In this document: positions 46,381 to 54,789 of the stretch, piece by piece | Layout: each line of letters opens with the position of its first letter | How positions within the stretch are numbered: position 1 is the stretch's first letter | The notes under the pieces: generated by a model | Databases searched by the model: none | What the model was told of the DNA's origin: nothing | Seen by the model: the letters and a program-made list of their open reading frames with translations, nothing else | Source: JAJZAM01 sp027391075 | GTDB taxonomy: Bacteria; Actinomycetota; Acidimicrobiia; Acidimicrobiales; Palsa-688 | NCBI GenBank assembly: GCA_027391075.1 | Contig: DAHYHI010000103.1 | Location: forward strand, 1-64,000 | DNA length: 64,000 nucleotides | Reading direction: 5' to 3' | Translations under genes and position numbers: made by a program

Positions 46381-47784
46381 CTATGAAGCCTCGTGGCAGT
46401 CTGCGGCCGGCGGGCTTATCCGGGCCGCCATCGAGCGAGCGGCCGCTGTTACGGTGTTCCTGTCATAGGTCAGCACATAGCGGAACCTTCGCTGCAAGTC
46501 GGGGGAGTCGTCGCCCAGGTCCGAGGCCAGCAAGGCGAAGGACTCCTGCGCTCCGACCACGACAACCGACCACTCCAGGCGCATCGGGTCGGTCCGGCTC
46601 AGCTCCACCCAGCGCATCCCAACCCGACCGGCCGGCGAGATGGCCGCCCCATCGCGCCCTGGCCTGCCCGTTCCGAAAGTGGCGACCAGAGGGGAGTTGC
46701 GCGACATCGCCTCGTAGCGAGCCTTAGTCAGCGAAGTCAGCCGGGCGTGGTCTTGAACTGCGGCGAACACCACCGGAGCTACCATCTGAAACGCCCGATC
46801 CTCCACATGACGTGCGATGCCTAACAGCAAACCTTTACGAGCCACCCTGACCCTGCTGTTCGCCTCCACGAGAGAGAATGGTGATGCTACGGGCCTCTCC
46901 GCTTTCATGGGCTCGAACGCAGCCTGGTGAGGGAGGTCCGAGGCGCTTAGCGGTCCCGGCCTGCCGAAATACCATCCCTGCCCGAGCGTAGCGCCGAGGG
47001 CGATGGCCTGTTCAAGGTGACCTCTGGTCTCGATGCCCTCCGCTAGGACCAAAGCGCCGCTGTGCTCGGCGTAAGCCTGGACCCCGGCAATGACCCTACT
47101 CTGGGTGGGTCCCGGCCATGCCTGCACCAAGCCTAGGTCGAGCTTTACCACGTCGGGCGATACAAGCGGCAGGAGAGCAAGAGCCGACGGGTCAGCACCT
47201 ACGTCGTCGAGGGCGATTCCTATGCCTTCCCTGCGGGCCAGGGCGATCACGGACATCAGACCGGCCGGGTCGCCGCTCAAGGCTCGCTCTGTCAGCTCCA
47301 ACGTCACCCGCAGCCTCCGCGAGGCTTGCTCGAACAGTCGGCTCGAACCTGCCCGTGCTAGACACCCGAGCGCTGCCGGTTCGACGTTGACGAACAGATG
47401 CTGACGGTCGGAAAGGCCCGCGTCGATTGCTCCTCTTATGGCGGCGAGCCTGCACGCCGAGTCTACTTCGGTGACGCGATCCCCGGCTCGGGCGAACACG
47501 TCGGCCGGCGAGTAACCCAGGCGAGGCCACCTGGCCAGCGCTTCGAAGGCGACCACCGCACCTGTACCCAGGTCCACTATCGGCTGGTAGGCCGGGCGCA
47601 GCTGCTCGGGGTCGATCAGAAGGTCGATCACCTCGTCGCTGTAGGCGAGCGTGCCGCCTCGGGCCTCCGAAAGCCCGGTGACCCAAGCCGAGGCGGTGCC
47701 GCCACCAGGCGAAGCGACACCCGTGTTCCTGGGCTCGCCGTGCGGCAGTTCGATCTCAGGTCGGCTTGTCGACGGCGACAGCAT
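46381..47784 (-). CDS. EAL-domain c-di-GMP phosphodiesterase with C-terminal DICT-like domain
   Basis: 467 residues. An EAL domain (about 55-300) has the full catalytic set: E81 of EAL, N133 in FVNVEP, ELTE, LDDVG, KLD, AEGIET and GQG, so hydrolysis of cyclic di-GMP to pGpG is likely. The C-terminal region (about 330-455; WVELSRTDPMRLEWSVVVVG, then ASDLGDDSPDLQRRFRYVLT and YDRNTV) resembles the DICT sensory domain of actinobacterial EAL proteins. No transmembrane segment. A c-di-GMP enzyme could affect Tad pili, but no direct evidence exists. Confidence 0.9.
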   Translation of the reverse strand: MLSPSTSRPEIELPHGEPRNTGVASPGGGTASAWVTGLSEARGGTLAYSDEVIDLLIDPEQLRPAYQPIVDLGTGAVVAFEALARWPRLGYSPADVFARAGDRVTEVDSACRLAAIRGAIDAGLSDRQHLFVNVEPAALGCLARAGSSRLFEQASRRLRVTLELTERALSGDPAGLMSVIALARREGIGIALDDVGADPSALALLPLVSPDVVKLDLGLVQAWPGPTQSRVIAGVQAYAEHSGALVLAEGIETRGHLEQAIALGATLGQGWYFGRPGPLSASDLPHQAAFEPMKAERPVASPFSLVEANSRVRVARKGLLLGIARHVEDRAFQMVAPVVFAAVQDHARLTSLTKARYEAMSRNSPLVATFGTGRPGRDGAAISPAGRVGMRWVELSRTDPMRLEWSVVVVGAQESFALLASDLGDDSPDLQRRFRYVLTYDRNTVTAAARSMAARISPPAADCHEAS

Positions 47785-47859
47785 TTGATAAGTCCTCGGT
47801 CACGTGAAATGAGGGCTTGAGCGATAGAACTCCGGCGGCGATGCCGCAGTCACTAGCGT

Positions 47860-49515
47860 GTGGACATGACCGACCCTTCCGACCGTCACACCGGGGACCT
47901 AGCGTTGGGACCACTGCTCGACGCCGGTGTGGACACCATGTTCACCTTGAACGGCGGCCACGTGTGGCCTCTCTATGACGCCGCACGCAAAGCTGGCATG
48001 CGCATCGTCGACACCCGCCACGAGCAGACAGCCGTGTGGGCCGCCGAGGCATGGGCCAAGCTCACCAGAGGTCCCGGCCTTGCAGTGCTGACAGCCGGGC
48101 CGGGAGTTACCAACGGTGTCAGCGCTATAACCTCCGCATTTTTCAACGGCTCCCCCCTCGTGGTGCTCGGCGGCCGGGCCCCGCAAGGTCGCTGGGGCTC
48201 CGGATCCCTCCAGGAGATCGACCACCAGCCGATCGTCAGTTCGATAACCAAGATGGCAGCCACGGCCTTCGACTCTGACGAAGCCCGATCCCTAGTGGCC
48301 CGCGCTCTTCGGACCGCCACGGAAGCCCACCGCGGTCCTGTGTTCGTCGATTTCCCGATGGACGTGCTCTTCTCGCCGGCCGCGGGGACCTCCCCGGGGA
48401 CCAGCAACGACGCACAGGGCGCTGGCTCCCGCAGCGACGCCCATACCGCCAGCGTCGACGGCGACTTCGGTCGCGTGGCTGAGTTGATCGCGGGGGCCGA
48501 AAGGCCTGCGCTGATAGCGGGCAGCGACGTCTACTGGGCGGGCGCATGGGAGTCCCTGCGCCGAGCAGCCGAGGCGATGGAGATACCGTGCTATGCGAAC
48601 GGAATGGGCCGCGGATGCCTCCCCGGCGACCACCGCCTGGCGTTCAGTCGAACCCGCTCGATGCTGAGCAAAGAGGCTGACCTGGTGGTCGTCGCTGGGA
48701 CTCCGCTCGACTTCCGCCTGGGCTTCGGGCGTTTCGGGGACGCACACGTCGTGCACCTAGTGGACAGCCCGGAGGACAAGTCCCCGCTCGCGCCTAGCGT
48801 GCTGGGCGTGGCCGGCGACCTGACAGCGGCCTTCGAGACGATTGCCGCCTGGAACGGACCGGTCGCTGACCACAGCGGCTGGGTCAGCCGTCTGAGAGAG
48901 GAAGAGACCGCTCACAACGCCGCCGATCTGATCAAATTATGCTCAGGGTCGGACCCGATAAAACCCACACGTGTTTTCGGCGAGCTAAACCGGCGCCTCG
49001 ACCGTGACGCCGTGGTCATATGCGATGGCGGCGACTTCGCGTCCTACGCAGGCAAGTACGTGACCACCTTCACCCCGGGCTGCTGGTTGGACACAGGACC
49101 TTACGGTTGCCTTGGCAACGGTCTCGGCTACGCCGCAGCAGCACGCCTTGCGAGGCCCGACTCCCAAGTCGTGGCAGTACTCGGCGACGGTGCCGCAGGA
49201 TTCGCCCTCGGCGACTTAGACACGCTGGTGAGGCACCAGCTACCCGCTGTCCTCATCGTCGGCAACAACGGGATCTGGGGCTTGGAGAAGCACCCCATGC
49301 GCGCCGTGTACGGCTACGATGTGGCCTGCGACCTTCAGCCGGGCACCCGCTACGATCTCGTCGCCAAGGCACTCGGGGCAGACGGCGAGACCGTGACCAC
49401 CCCGTCGGCGATAGGGCCTGCTCTAGACCGGGCGTTCGCCTCCGAGGTCCCCTACGTGGTCAACGTCCTCACCGACCCCGAAGACCAGTACCCGCGAAGC
49501 TCAAACTTGGGATAA
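47860..49515 (+). CDS. Acetolactate-synthase-like thiamine diphosphate enzyme
   Basis: 551 residues from GTG 47860 (ATG 47866 also). ThDP fold with catalytic Glu55 in DTRHEQTAVW, GPGVTNGVSAITSAFFNGSP, the central ThDP/FAD-like domain and the C-terminal GDGAAGFALGDLDTLV ... VGNNGIWGLEK ThDP motif. Similar actinobacterial proteins are annotated IlvG or 2-hydroxyacyl-CoA-lyase-like; no regulatory subunit gene is nearby, so branched-chain synthesis is not sure. The stop is 3 bases before the palindrome facing the TetR gene. Confidence 0.85.
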   Translation: MDMTDPSDRHTGDLALGPLLDAGVDTMFTLNGGHVWPLYDAARKAGMRIVDTRHEQTAVWAAEAWAKLTRGPGLAVLTAGPGVTNGVSAITSAFFNGSPLVVLGGRAPQGRWGSGSLQEIDHQPIVSSITKMAATAFDSDEARSLVARALRTATEAHRGPVFVDFPMDVLFSPAAGTSPGTSNDAQGAGSRSDAHTASVDGDFGRVAELIAGAERPALIAGSDVYWAGAWESLRRAAEAMEIPCYANGMGRGCLPGDHRLAFSRTRSMLSKEADLVVVAGTPLDFRLGFGRFGDAHVVHLVDSPEDKSPLAPSVLGVAGDLTAAFETIAAWNGPVADHSGWVSRLREEETAHNAADLIKLCSGSDPIKPTRVFGELNRRLDRDAVVICDGGDFASYAGKYVTTFTPGCWLDTGPYGCLGNGLGYAAAARLARPDSQVVAVLGDGAAGFALGDLDTLVRHQLPAVLIVGNNGIWGLEKHPMRAVYGYDVACDLQPGTRYDLVAKALGADGETVTTPSAIGPALDRAFASEVPYVVNVLTDPEDQYPRSSNLG

Positions 49516-49518
49516 CAG

Positions 49519-49537
49519 GTAAGGTCTCAGACCTTAC
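49519..49537. promoter_or_regulatory. Perfect 19-bp palindrome, candidate TetR operator
   Basis: GTAAGGTCT (49519-49527) and AGACCTTAC (49529-49537) around one base, 56 bases upstream of the TetR start and just after the stop of the preceding ThDP gene. Size and position suit an autoregulatory operator. It could also fold as a terminator but lacks a U tract. Confidence 0.6.
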
Positions 49538-49592
49538 TCACTCAAGGTGACAACCTGCGCGGCCTGCGCGGAGTGTCGTACACTGGGAGGCA

Positions 49593-50267
49593 GTGACCGC
49601 CTTCACGATGCCGCCTGCTGACACACCCGACCCGGCGACTCCGCTACGTCGCAAGCGAAACCCCCGAGGACAGGGCTCAAGGCTTCGTGAGGAGATCATC
49701 CAGGCGACCAGCGTCCTGTTGGAGCGCACAGCCAACGAGGATTCGGTCACCTTGAGGGCTATCGCACGGGAGATCGGGATCGCCTCACCGTCGATCAGTT
49801 CTCACTTCGCCGACCGCATGGAGATCCTCGACGCGGTAATCGCTCGCGAGGTGACTGAACTCTACGAGATGCTGGCAGAGGCAGTCGCCGCCCAGACCGA
49901 CCCGGTCGAAAGGCTCCTCGCAGCGGCGCGCTCCTACTACAACTATGGCGTCACCCGTCCCAGCCGGTACCGCCTCCTGCTCGGCAGGCGGTTCCTCCCC
50001 GACTGGAGCGAGGACCGGCCGATGACCGAATCCTTGCAGGTCACCGGCGCGACCTTCCAGATGATCGAAGGTCTGGTCCAAGACTGCATCGACGCCGGAA
50101 GGTCGCGTAACACCGACGCTTCGACGACAGCCGTATCACTTTGGGTGCTTCTCCACGGTGTGCTTGCGCTTCCCACCTCTATAACCAGCTTCCCGTGGCC
50201 GGATATGGAACAGGTACTTGAAGAAGCGATGCACCGCGTCGCAGGGCTCGACGTAACCGGATCCTGA
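49593..50267 (+). CDS. TetR/AcrR-family regulator
   Basis: 224 residues from GTG 49593; GGGAGG ends only 2 bases before, and ATG 49608 is an alternative. The HTH (SVTLRAIAREIGIASPSISS, then HFADRMEILDAVIAREV) is at about 45-80 after a basic leader. The ligand domain is of the WHG type (SYYNYGVTRPSRYRLLLGRR). Its own palindrome is upstream; a second target is likely the phosphoketolase operon starting 117 bases downstream or the ThDP gene, but that is inference. Confidence 0.85.
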   Translation: MTAFTMPPADTPDPATPLRRKRNPRGQGSRLREEIIQATSVLLERTANEDSVTLRAIAREIGIASPSISSHFADRMEILDAVIAREVTELYEMLAEAVAAQTDPVERLLAAARSYYNYGVTRPSRYRLLLGRRFLPDWSEDRPMTESLQVTGATFQMIEGLVQDCIDAGRSRNTDASTTAVSLWVLLHGVLALPTSITSFPWPDMEQVLEEAMHRVAGLDVTGS

Positions 50268-50334
50268 CCAGCCGGTTCGCTGGCCCGCCCGCTCGCTGAC
50301 CTTTCCCGGACAGCTACTCGCTGGGGACCGTTAT

Positions 50335-50348
50335 GTGACCTAAGCCTC
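50335..50348 (+). promoter_or_regulatory. DosR-box-like site upstream of phosphoketolase
   Basis: GTGACCTAAGCCTC lies about 36 bases before the ATG of xfp. Its first 10 bases, GTGACCTAAG, are identical to the site at 59869-59878. Against the DosR consensus core GGGACTWWAGTCCC it matches about 10 of 14. Assigned by similarity to the other sites. Confidence 0.45.
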
Positions 50349-50384
50349 TTGTAGGCGAACGTCGCCGGGGGGACACTTAAAGGC

Positions 50385-52781
50385 ATGGAGCTAAACACCA
50401 CCGGCGATGCTGGCGCGACCAGAGGACCTTTGAGCGCCGAGGAGTTGCGTGACATCAACTCTTACTGGAGGGCCGCCAACTACCTTTCGGTCGGCCAGAT
50501 CTACCTTCTCGACAATCCCCTGATCGGCGACGGGCTACGACCCGAGCACGTCAAACCCCGCCTGCTCGGGCACTGGGGGACCACGCCGGGCCTCAACTTA
50601 CTGTACGCGCACTTGAACCGGGTGATCAAACAGCGCGACGTGGACGTAGTGTTCGTCTGTGGCCCCGGGCACGGGGGTCCCGCAGTAGTGGCCAACAGCT
50701 ACCTGGAGGGCACTTACAGCGAGATATACCCGCACATCTCGACCGACGCGAACGGGATGCGGCTGCTGTTCCGCCAGTTCTCCTTCCCGGGTGGGATCCC
50801 GAGCCACGCTGCACCTGAGACGCCAGGGTCGATGCACGAAGGGGGCGAGCTCGGCTACGCCCTTGCGCACGCTTTCGGCGCTGCCCTCGACAACCCGGAT
50901 TTGGTAGTCGCCGCGGTGGTCGGGGACGGCGAAGCCGAAACCGGGCCGCTGGCGACAAGCTGGCATCTAAACAAGTTCTTGAACCCTGCCAACGACGGGG
51001 CCGTGCTTCCGATCCTGCACCTAAACGGTTACAAGATCGCAAACCCGACCGTGCTTGCACGCATACCTGAGTCCGAGCTCATCGACCTGCTCAGGGGGTA
51101 CGGCTGGAACCCTCTTGTCGTTTCAGGCGACGACCCGGCCGACGTGCACCAGCTTTTGGCTGCGACTTTCGACGACGCGTTCGATTCGATATCCGAGATA
51201 CAAGCCGGCGCCCGGGCCCACGGTGTGGGCGCCCGACCGTCATGGCCGATGATCGTGCTGCGCACGCCCAAAGGCTGGACCGGGCCAGCTGTCGTGGACG
51301 GCAACAAGACGGAAGGCTCGTGGCGGGCCCACCAGGTGCCGCTCGCGGACGTGCGCGATAACCCTGAGCATCTCCGCCAGCTAGAAGAGTGGATGCGCAG
51401 CTACCGACCCGACGAGCTCTTCGACGCCTCCGGACGCCTCCGAGGGCACCTGGCTGCCCTTGCTCCCGCCGGGGATAGGAGGATGAGCGCCAATCCCCAG
51501 ACTAACGGGGGGCGCCGCAGCGTCGACCTGACGATGCCTGACTTTCGCGACTACGCCGTCGAGGTGACAGCCCCCGGTGCCGTCGAAGACGAAGCGACCC
51601 GCACCCTCGGACGTTTCCTGCGCGACGTCATGACAGCAAACGCCGCCAACGTCAACTTCAGGGTGTTCGGCCCGGACGAGACTGCGTCTAACCGTCTCGA
51701 CGCCCTGTTCGAGGTGACAGGGCGAACCTGGATGGGCGAGACTCACCCCGACGACGACGAGCATCTGAGCCCGACGGGCAGGGTTACCGAGGTCCTCTCG
51801 GAGCATCTCTGCCAGGGGATGCTCGAAGGGTACCTCCTGACCGGAAGGCACGGGTTGTTCTCCTGTTACGAGGCGTTCGTGCACATCGTCGACTCGATGT
51901 TCAACCAACACGCCAAGTGGCTGAAGACCACCCGTGAGATCGAGTGGCGCCGGCCGATCCCGTCCCTTAACTATCTGCTCACCTCGCACGTTTGGCGCCA
52001 GGACCACAACGGCTTTTCACACCAAGACCCCGGCTTCATAGACCACGCCGTCAACAAGAAGGCGGACATCATCAGGGTTTACCTTCCCCCCGACACCAAC
52101 TGTCTGCTGTCGGTAGCAGACCACTGTCTGCGATCCCGCCACTACGTGAACATCGTCGTCGCGGGCAAACAACCGGCCCTGCAGTACCTAGACGTCGACC
52201 AGGCGGCGGTCCACTGCTCTAGGGGATTAGGCATTTGGGAGTGGGCGAGCAACGACGCTCCCGGCGGGCCCGACGTGGTCATGGGCTGCGCCGGCGACGT
52301 CCCCACCTTGGAGGTGCTGGCGGCGGTGGACATCCTGCGCCGCAACCTTCCGGAGCTCAAGGTGCGGGTCGTCAACGTGGTCGACCTCATGACCCTGCAA
52401 CCCCAAAGCGAGCATCCCCACGGCGTCTCCGACGCCGAGTTCGACTCGCTGTTCACCGTCGACAAACCGGTGATATTCGCCTACCACGGCTACCCGTGGC
52501 TGATCCACCGGCTCACCTACAGGCGAACGAACCACGCCAACATCCACGTCAGGGGTTACAAAGAGGAGGGGACGACCACCACACCGTTCGACATGACCGT
52601 GATGAACGAACTGGACCGCTTCCACTTGGTCATGGACGTCGTGGACCGCGTGCCGGGACTCGGACAGAAAGCCGCCTACCTACGCCAGAACATGGCAGCC
52701 CGCCTGGTCGCCCAGTGGGATTACACCAAAACCCACGGGGAGGACCCCCCGGAGATAGCCGGCTGGACCTGGAATGGTTGA
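50385..52781 (+). CDS. xfp: Phosphoketolase (xylulose 5-phosphate/fructose 6-phosphate)
   Basis: 798 residues, full length. ThDP enzyme that splits X5P or F6P with phosphate into acetyl phosphate. Motifs: HWGTTPGLNLLYAHLNRVI, GPGHGGPAVVANSYLEGTYS, SFPGGIPSHAAPETPGSMHE with GGELGYAL, and VVGDGEAETGPLATSWHLNK (ThDP Mg2+ site). C-terminal part ends with the usual VVDRVPGLGQKAAYLRQNM. Three bases before ackA, so acetyl phosphate passes to the next enzyme. First gene of xfp-ackA-gaf-acd. Confidence 0.97.
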   Translation: MELNTTGDAGATRGPLSAEELRDINSYWRAANYLSVGQIYLLDNPLIGDGLRPEHVKPRLLGHWGTTPGLNLLYAHLNRVIKQRDVDVVFVCGPGHGGPAVVANSYLEGTYSEIYPHISTDANGMRLLFRQFSFPGGIPSHAAPETPGSMHEGGELGYALAHAFGAALDNPDLVVAAVVGDGEAETGPLATSWHLNKFLNPANDGAVLPILHLNGYKIANPTVLARIPESELIDLLRGYGWNPLVVSGDDPADVHQLLAATFDDAFDSISEIQAGARAHGVGARPSWPMIVLRTPKGWTGPAVVDGNKTEGSWRAHQVPLADVRDNPEHLRQLEEWMRSYRPDELFDASGRLRGHLAALAPAGDRRMSANPQTNGGRRSVDLTMPDFRDYAVEVTAPGAVEDEATRTLGRFLRDVMTANAANVNFRVFGPDETASNRLDALFEVTGRTWMGETHPDDDEHLSPTGRVTEVLSEHLCQGMLEGYLLTGRHGLFSCYEAFVHIVDSMFNQHAKWLKTTREIEWRRPIPSLNYLLTSHVWRQDHNGFSHQDPGFIDHAVNKKADIIRVYLPPDTNCLLSVADHCLRSRHYVNIVVAGKQPALQYLDVDQAAVHCSRGLGIWEWASNDAPGGPDVVMGCAGDVPTLEVLAAVDILRRNLPELKVRVVNVVDLMTLQPQSEHPHGVSDAEFDSLFTVDKPVIFAYHGYPWLIHRLTYRRTNHANIHVRGYKEEGTTTTPFDMTVMNELDRFHLVMDVVDRVPGLGQKAAYLRQNMAARLVAQWDYTKTHGEDPPEIAGWTWNG

Positions 52782-52784
52782 CCG

Positions 52785-53918
52785 GTGCCGGCCGATCGAA
52801 TCCTGGTGGTCAACTCCGGCTCGTCGAGCGTCAAGCTTCGCGTCGTGGAAGCCGACGGCACCGTCAGCGCTAAGGAGGATCTAGGCCCGCCCGGCGAACA
52901 CTTGGGCGACGCCCTCGCGGATTTCCTCGCACGATCGGAGCCGCCGGACGCGACCGCGCATCGAGTGGTGCACGGCGGCGGGGTGTTCAGCGCGGCGACG
53001 GTCGTAGACGACGTAGCCCGTGCCGCGTTGGACAGGACCGCTCTCCTGGCACCGTTGCACAACCCGCCGGCTCTCGTTGCGATCGACGCTTCCCGACGGC
53101 TGCTTGCGGGCAAGCCGTGCGTAGCGTGCTTCGACACGGCCTTTCACGCCACCATCGGGCCTGCCGCTTCGACCTATGCCATCCCGACGTCTTGGAGGGC
53201 AGGCTGGGGTGTCCGCCGTTACGGTTTCCACGGGCTGAGTTGCGCCTGGGCTAGCCGCCGTGCGCCTGAGGTTCTGTCCCCGGCTTCGCTGCGCCTAGCC
53301 TCGCAGGCGGGGCGCGGCTTGCGTATGGTCATCTGCCACCTTGGCTCGGGAGCGTCGGTCAGCGCGGTCGAGGACGGACGCTCTGTGGATACCACGATGG
53401 GTTTCAGCCCGCTGGAGGGTCTCGTCATGTCGAGCCGGCCGGGGGACCTGGACCCGGCGGTAGTGCTTTTGGCCTTGCGCCGGGGCCTGACAGTGGAGCA
53501 AGTCGACGACGCTTTGGAGCACCGCAGCGGGCTGCTCGGCCTTTCAGACGGCCGGTCGGCTGACATGCGCGACCTTCTCGAAGCACGCCGCCTCGGGGAC
53601 GGACCTGCCGGTCTCGCCGTGTCGGTCTTCGTTCACAGGCTGAGAGCCAAGATAGCCGCCATGGCGGCAGCGACGTCGGGCGCGGACGCCGTGGTGTTCA
53701 CCGGCGGGATCGGAGAGAACTCCGCTCAAATCCGGGCCGAGGTGTCCGACGGTCTGGGGTGGATGGGCGTCGACATAGACACCGAAGCCAACGAAGCGGC
53801 CTCCGGCTCCGACGGCGACATAACCGGGCGGAGCTCGACTGTCGGCGTCGCCGTGATCACCGCACGCGAGGAACTGCAGATGGCCGCAGAAGCGCAGGGG
53901 GTGCTGCGGGCGGGCTAG
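52785..53918 (+). CDS. ackA: Acetate kinase
   Basis: 377 residues. ATP from acetyl phosphate and ADP. Motifs VVNSGSSSVKLRVV (Asn in the acetyl site), AHRVVHGGGVF, ICHLGSGASVSAVEDGRSVD and FTGGIGENSAQIR match the family. Codes for the second step after phosphoketolase; no pta gene lies near. The GAF gene begins 10 bases downstream. Confidence 0.96.
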   Translation: MPADRILVVNSGSSSVKLRVVEADGTVSAKEDLGPPGEHLGDALADFLARSEPPDATAHRVVHGGGVFSAATVVDDVARAALDRTALLAPLHNPPALVAIDASRRLLAGKPCVACFDTAFHATIGPAASTYAIPTSWRAGWGVRRYGFHGLSCAWASRRAPEVLSPASLRLASQAGRGLRMVICHLGSGASVSAVEDGRSVDTTMGFSPLEGLVMSSRPGDLDPAVVLLALRRGLTVEQVDDALEHRSGLLGLSDGRSADMRDLLEARRLGDGPAGLAVSVFVHRLRAKIAAMAAATSGADAVVFTGGIGENSAQIRAEVSDGLGWMGVDIDTEANEAASGSDGDITGRSSTVGVAVITAREELQMAAEAQGVLRAG

Positions 53919-53928
53919 AAAGTACAGC

Positions 53929-54789
53929 GTGATCCCCTATCGCCTCATCGACTCGGCTGAGAGGCTCAAGGACGTTCTCGACTCGGTGTTCCTGCTCGCC
54001 TCCGACCTCGCCCCCGACGCTCTTTTCGGCAACGTAGTCGCCTCAGCCACGAGGCTGGTGGACGCTCGATGCGGGGCGCTGGTGCTTTTGGACCCCGCCA
54101 CGTCGGGAGCGTCGAAGGTCGTGCACGTCGGGTTGGACTCCGACGCCGTGGCGGACCTCGGAAGGCGACCCGAGCTGCCAGCGCTGCTCGAGGTGATGGT
54201 CAAGGAACGCCGAGCGTTGCGCCTCGACTCGTGGAAAGGCGACCCCGGCCAGCTCGGACTTGCCGGACCTGCCGGCTCGGTGACGAGCTTCCTCGGCCTA
54301 CCGATCCTGCTTGGCTCCAGGCTGTTCGCTCTGTTGTACCTGGTCGACAAAGCATCCCGACAGCGCTTACCCGGACTCGGCGACGCGGCAACCCCGCCGA
54401 GCCCGGCGAGCCCGCCGGGTCAACCTGCGTGCTTCGACGACCAAGACGAGGCGGTCGTGGCAACTCTCGCCTTTGCGGCGGGCTTGGCTTTCGAGATCAA
54501 CCGGCTTGAAAGCCAGGTCCGCGAGTTGACACTCATATCGGACCGGGAACGTATCGCAATGGAGCTGCACGACAAGGTAATCGGAAGGCTCTTCTCGCTC
54601 GGCCTGTCCCTGCAAGGAGCGGCGCGTACAGCTGGCGGTCCCTTAGCGGCGAAACTGCACGGGGCGGTCAACGAGCTCGACACGACCATCCGCGACATTC
54701 GAGACACTATCTTCTCGCTTGGACCCGTCGGCGACCCCTACGCTGAAACTGCCGTAGTCGAGGGGATCCGCCCGGAGGTGGAGCGGTGA
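53929..54789 (+). CDS. GAF-DHp protein resembling a truncated DevS/DosS histidine kinase, without ATPase domain
   Basis: 286 residues from GTG 53929. One GAF domain (about 20-190) is followed by a HisKA_3 dimerisation helix with DRERIAMELHDKVIGRLFSL, the phosphorylated His214 being the expected one for NarL-type (DevS) kinases. The protein ends about 25 residues after the second helix, so there is no HATPase domain. Thus it cannot phosphorylate itself; it could be a phosphorelay or dominant partner, or a sensor domain that binds a separate kinase. Haem axial His cannot be assigned. It is coupled to the GNAT fusion by a GTGA overlap. Confidence 0.8.
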   Translation: MIPYRLIDSAERLKDVLDSVFLLASDLAPDALFGNVVASATRLVDARCGALVLLDPATSGASKVVHVGLDSDAVADLGRRPELPALLEVMVKERRALRLDSWKGDPGQLGLAGPAGSVTSFLGLPILLGSRLFALLYLVDKASRQRLPGLGDAATPPSPASPPGQPACFDDQDEAVVATLAFAAGLAFEINRLESQVRELTLISDRERIAMELHDKVIGRLFSLGLSLQGAARTAGGPLAAKLHGAVNELDTTIRDIRDTIFSLGPVGDPYAETAVVEGIRPEVER

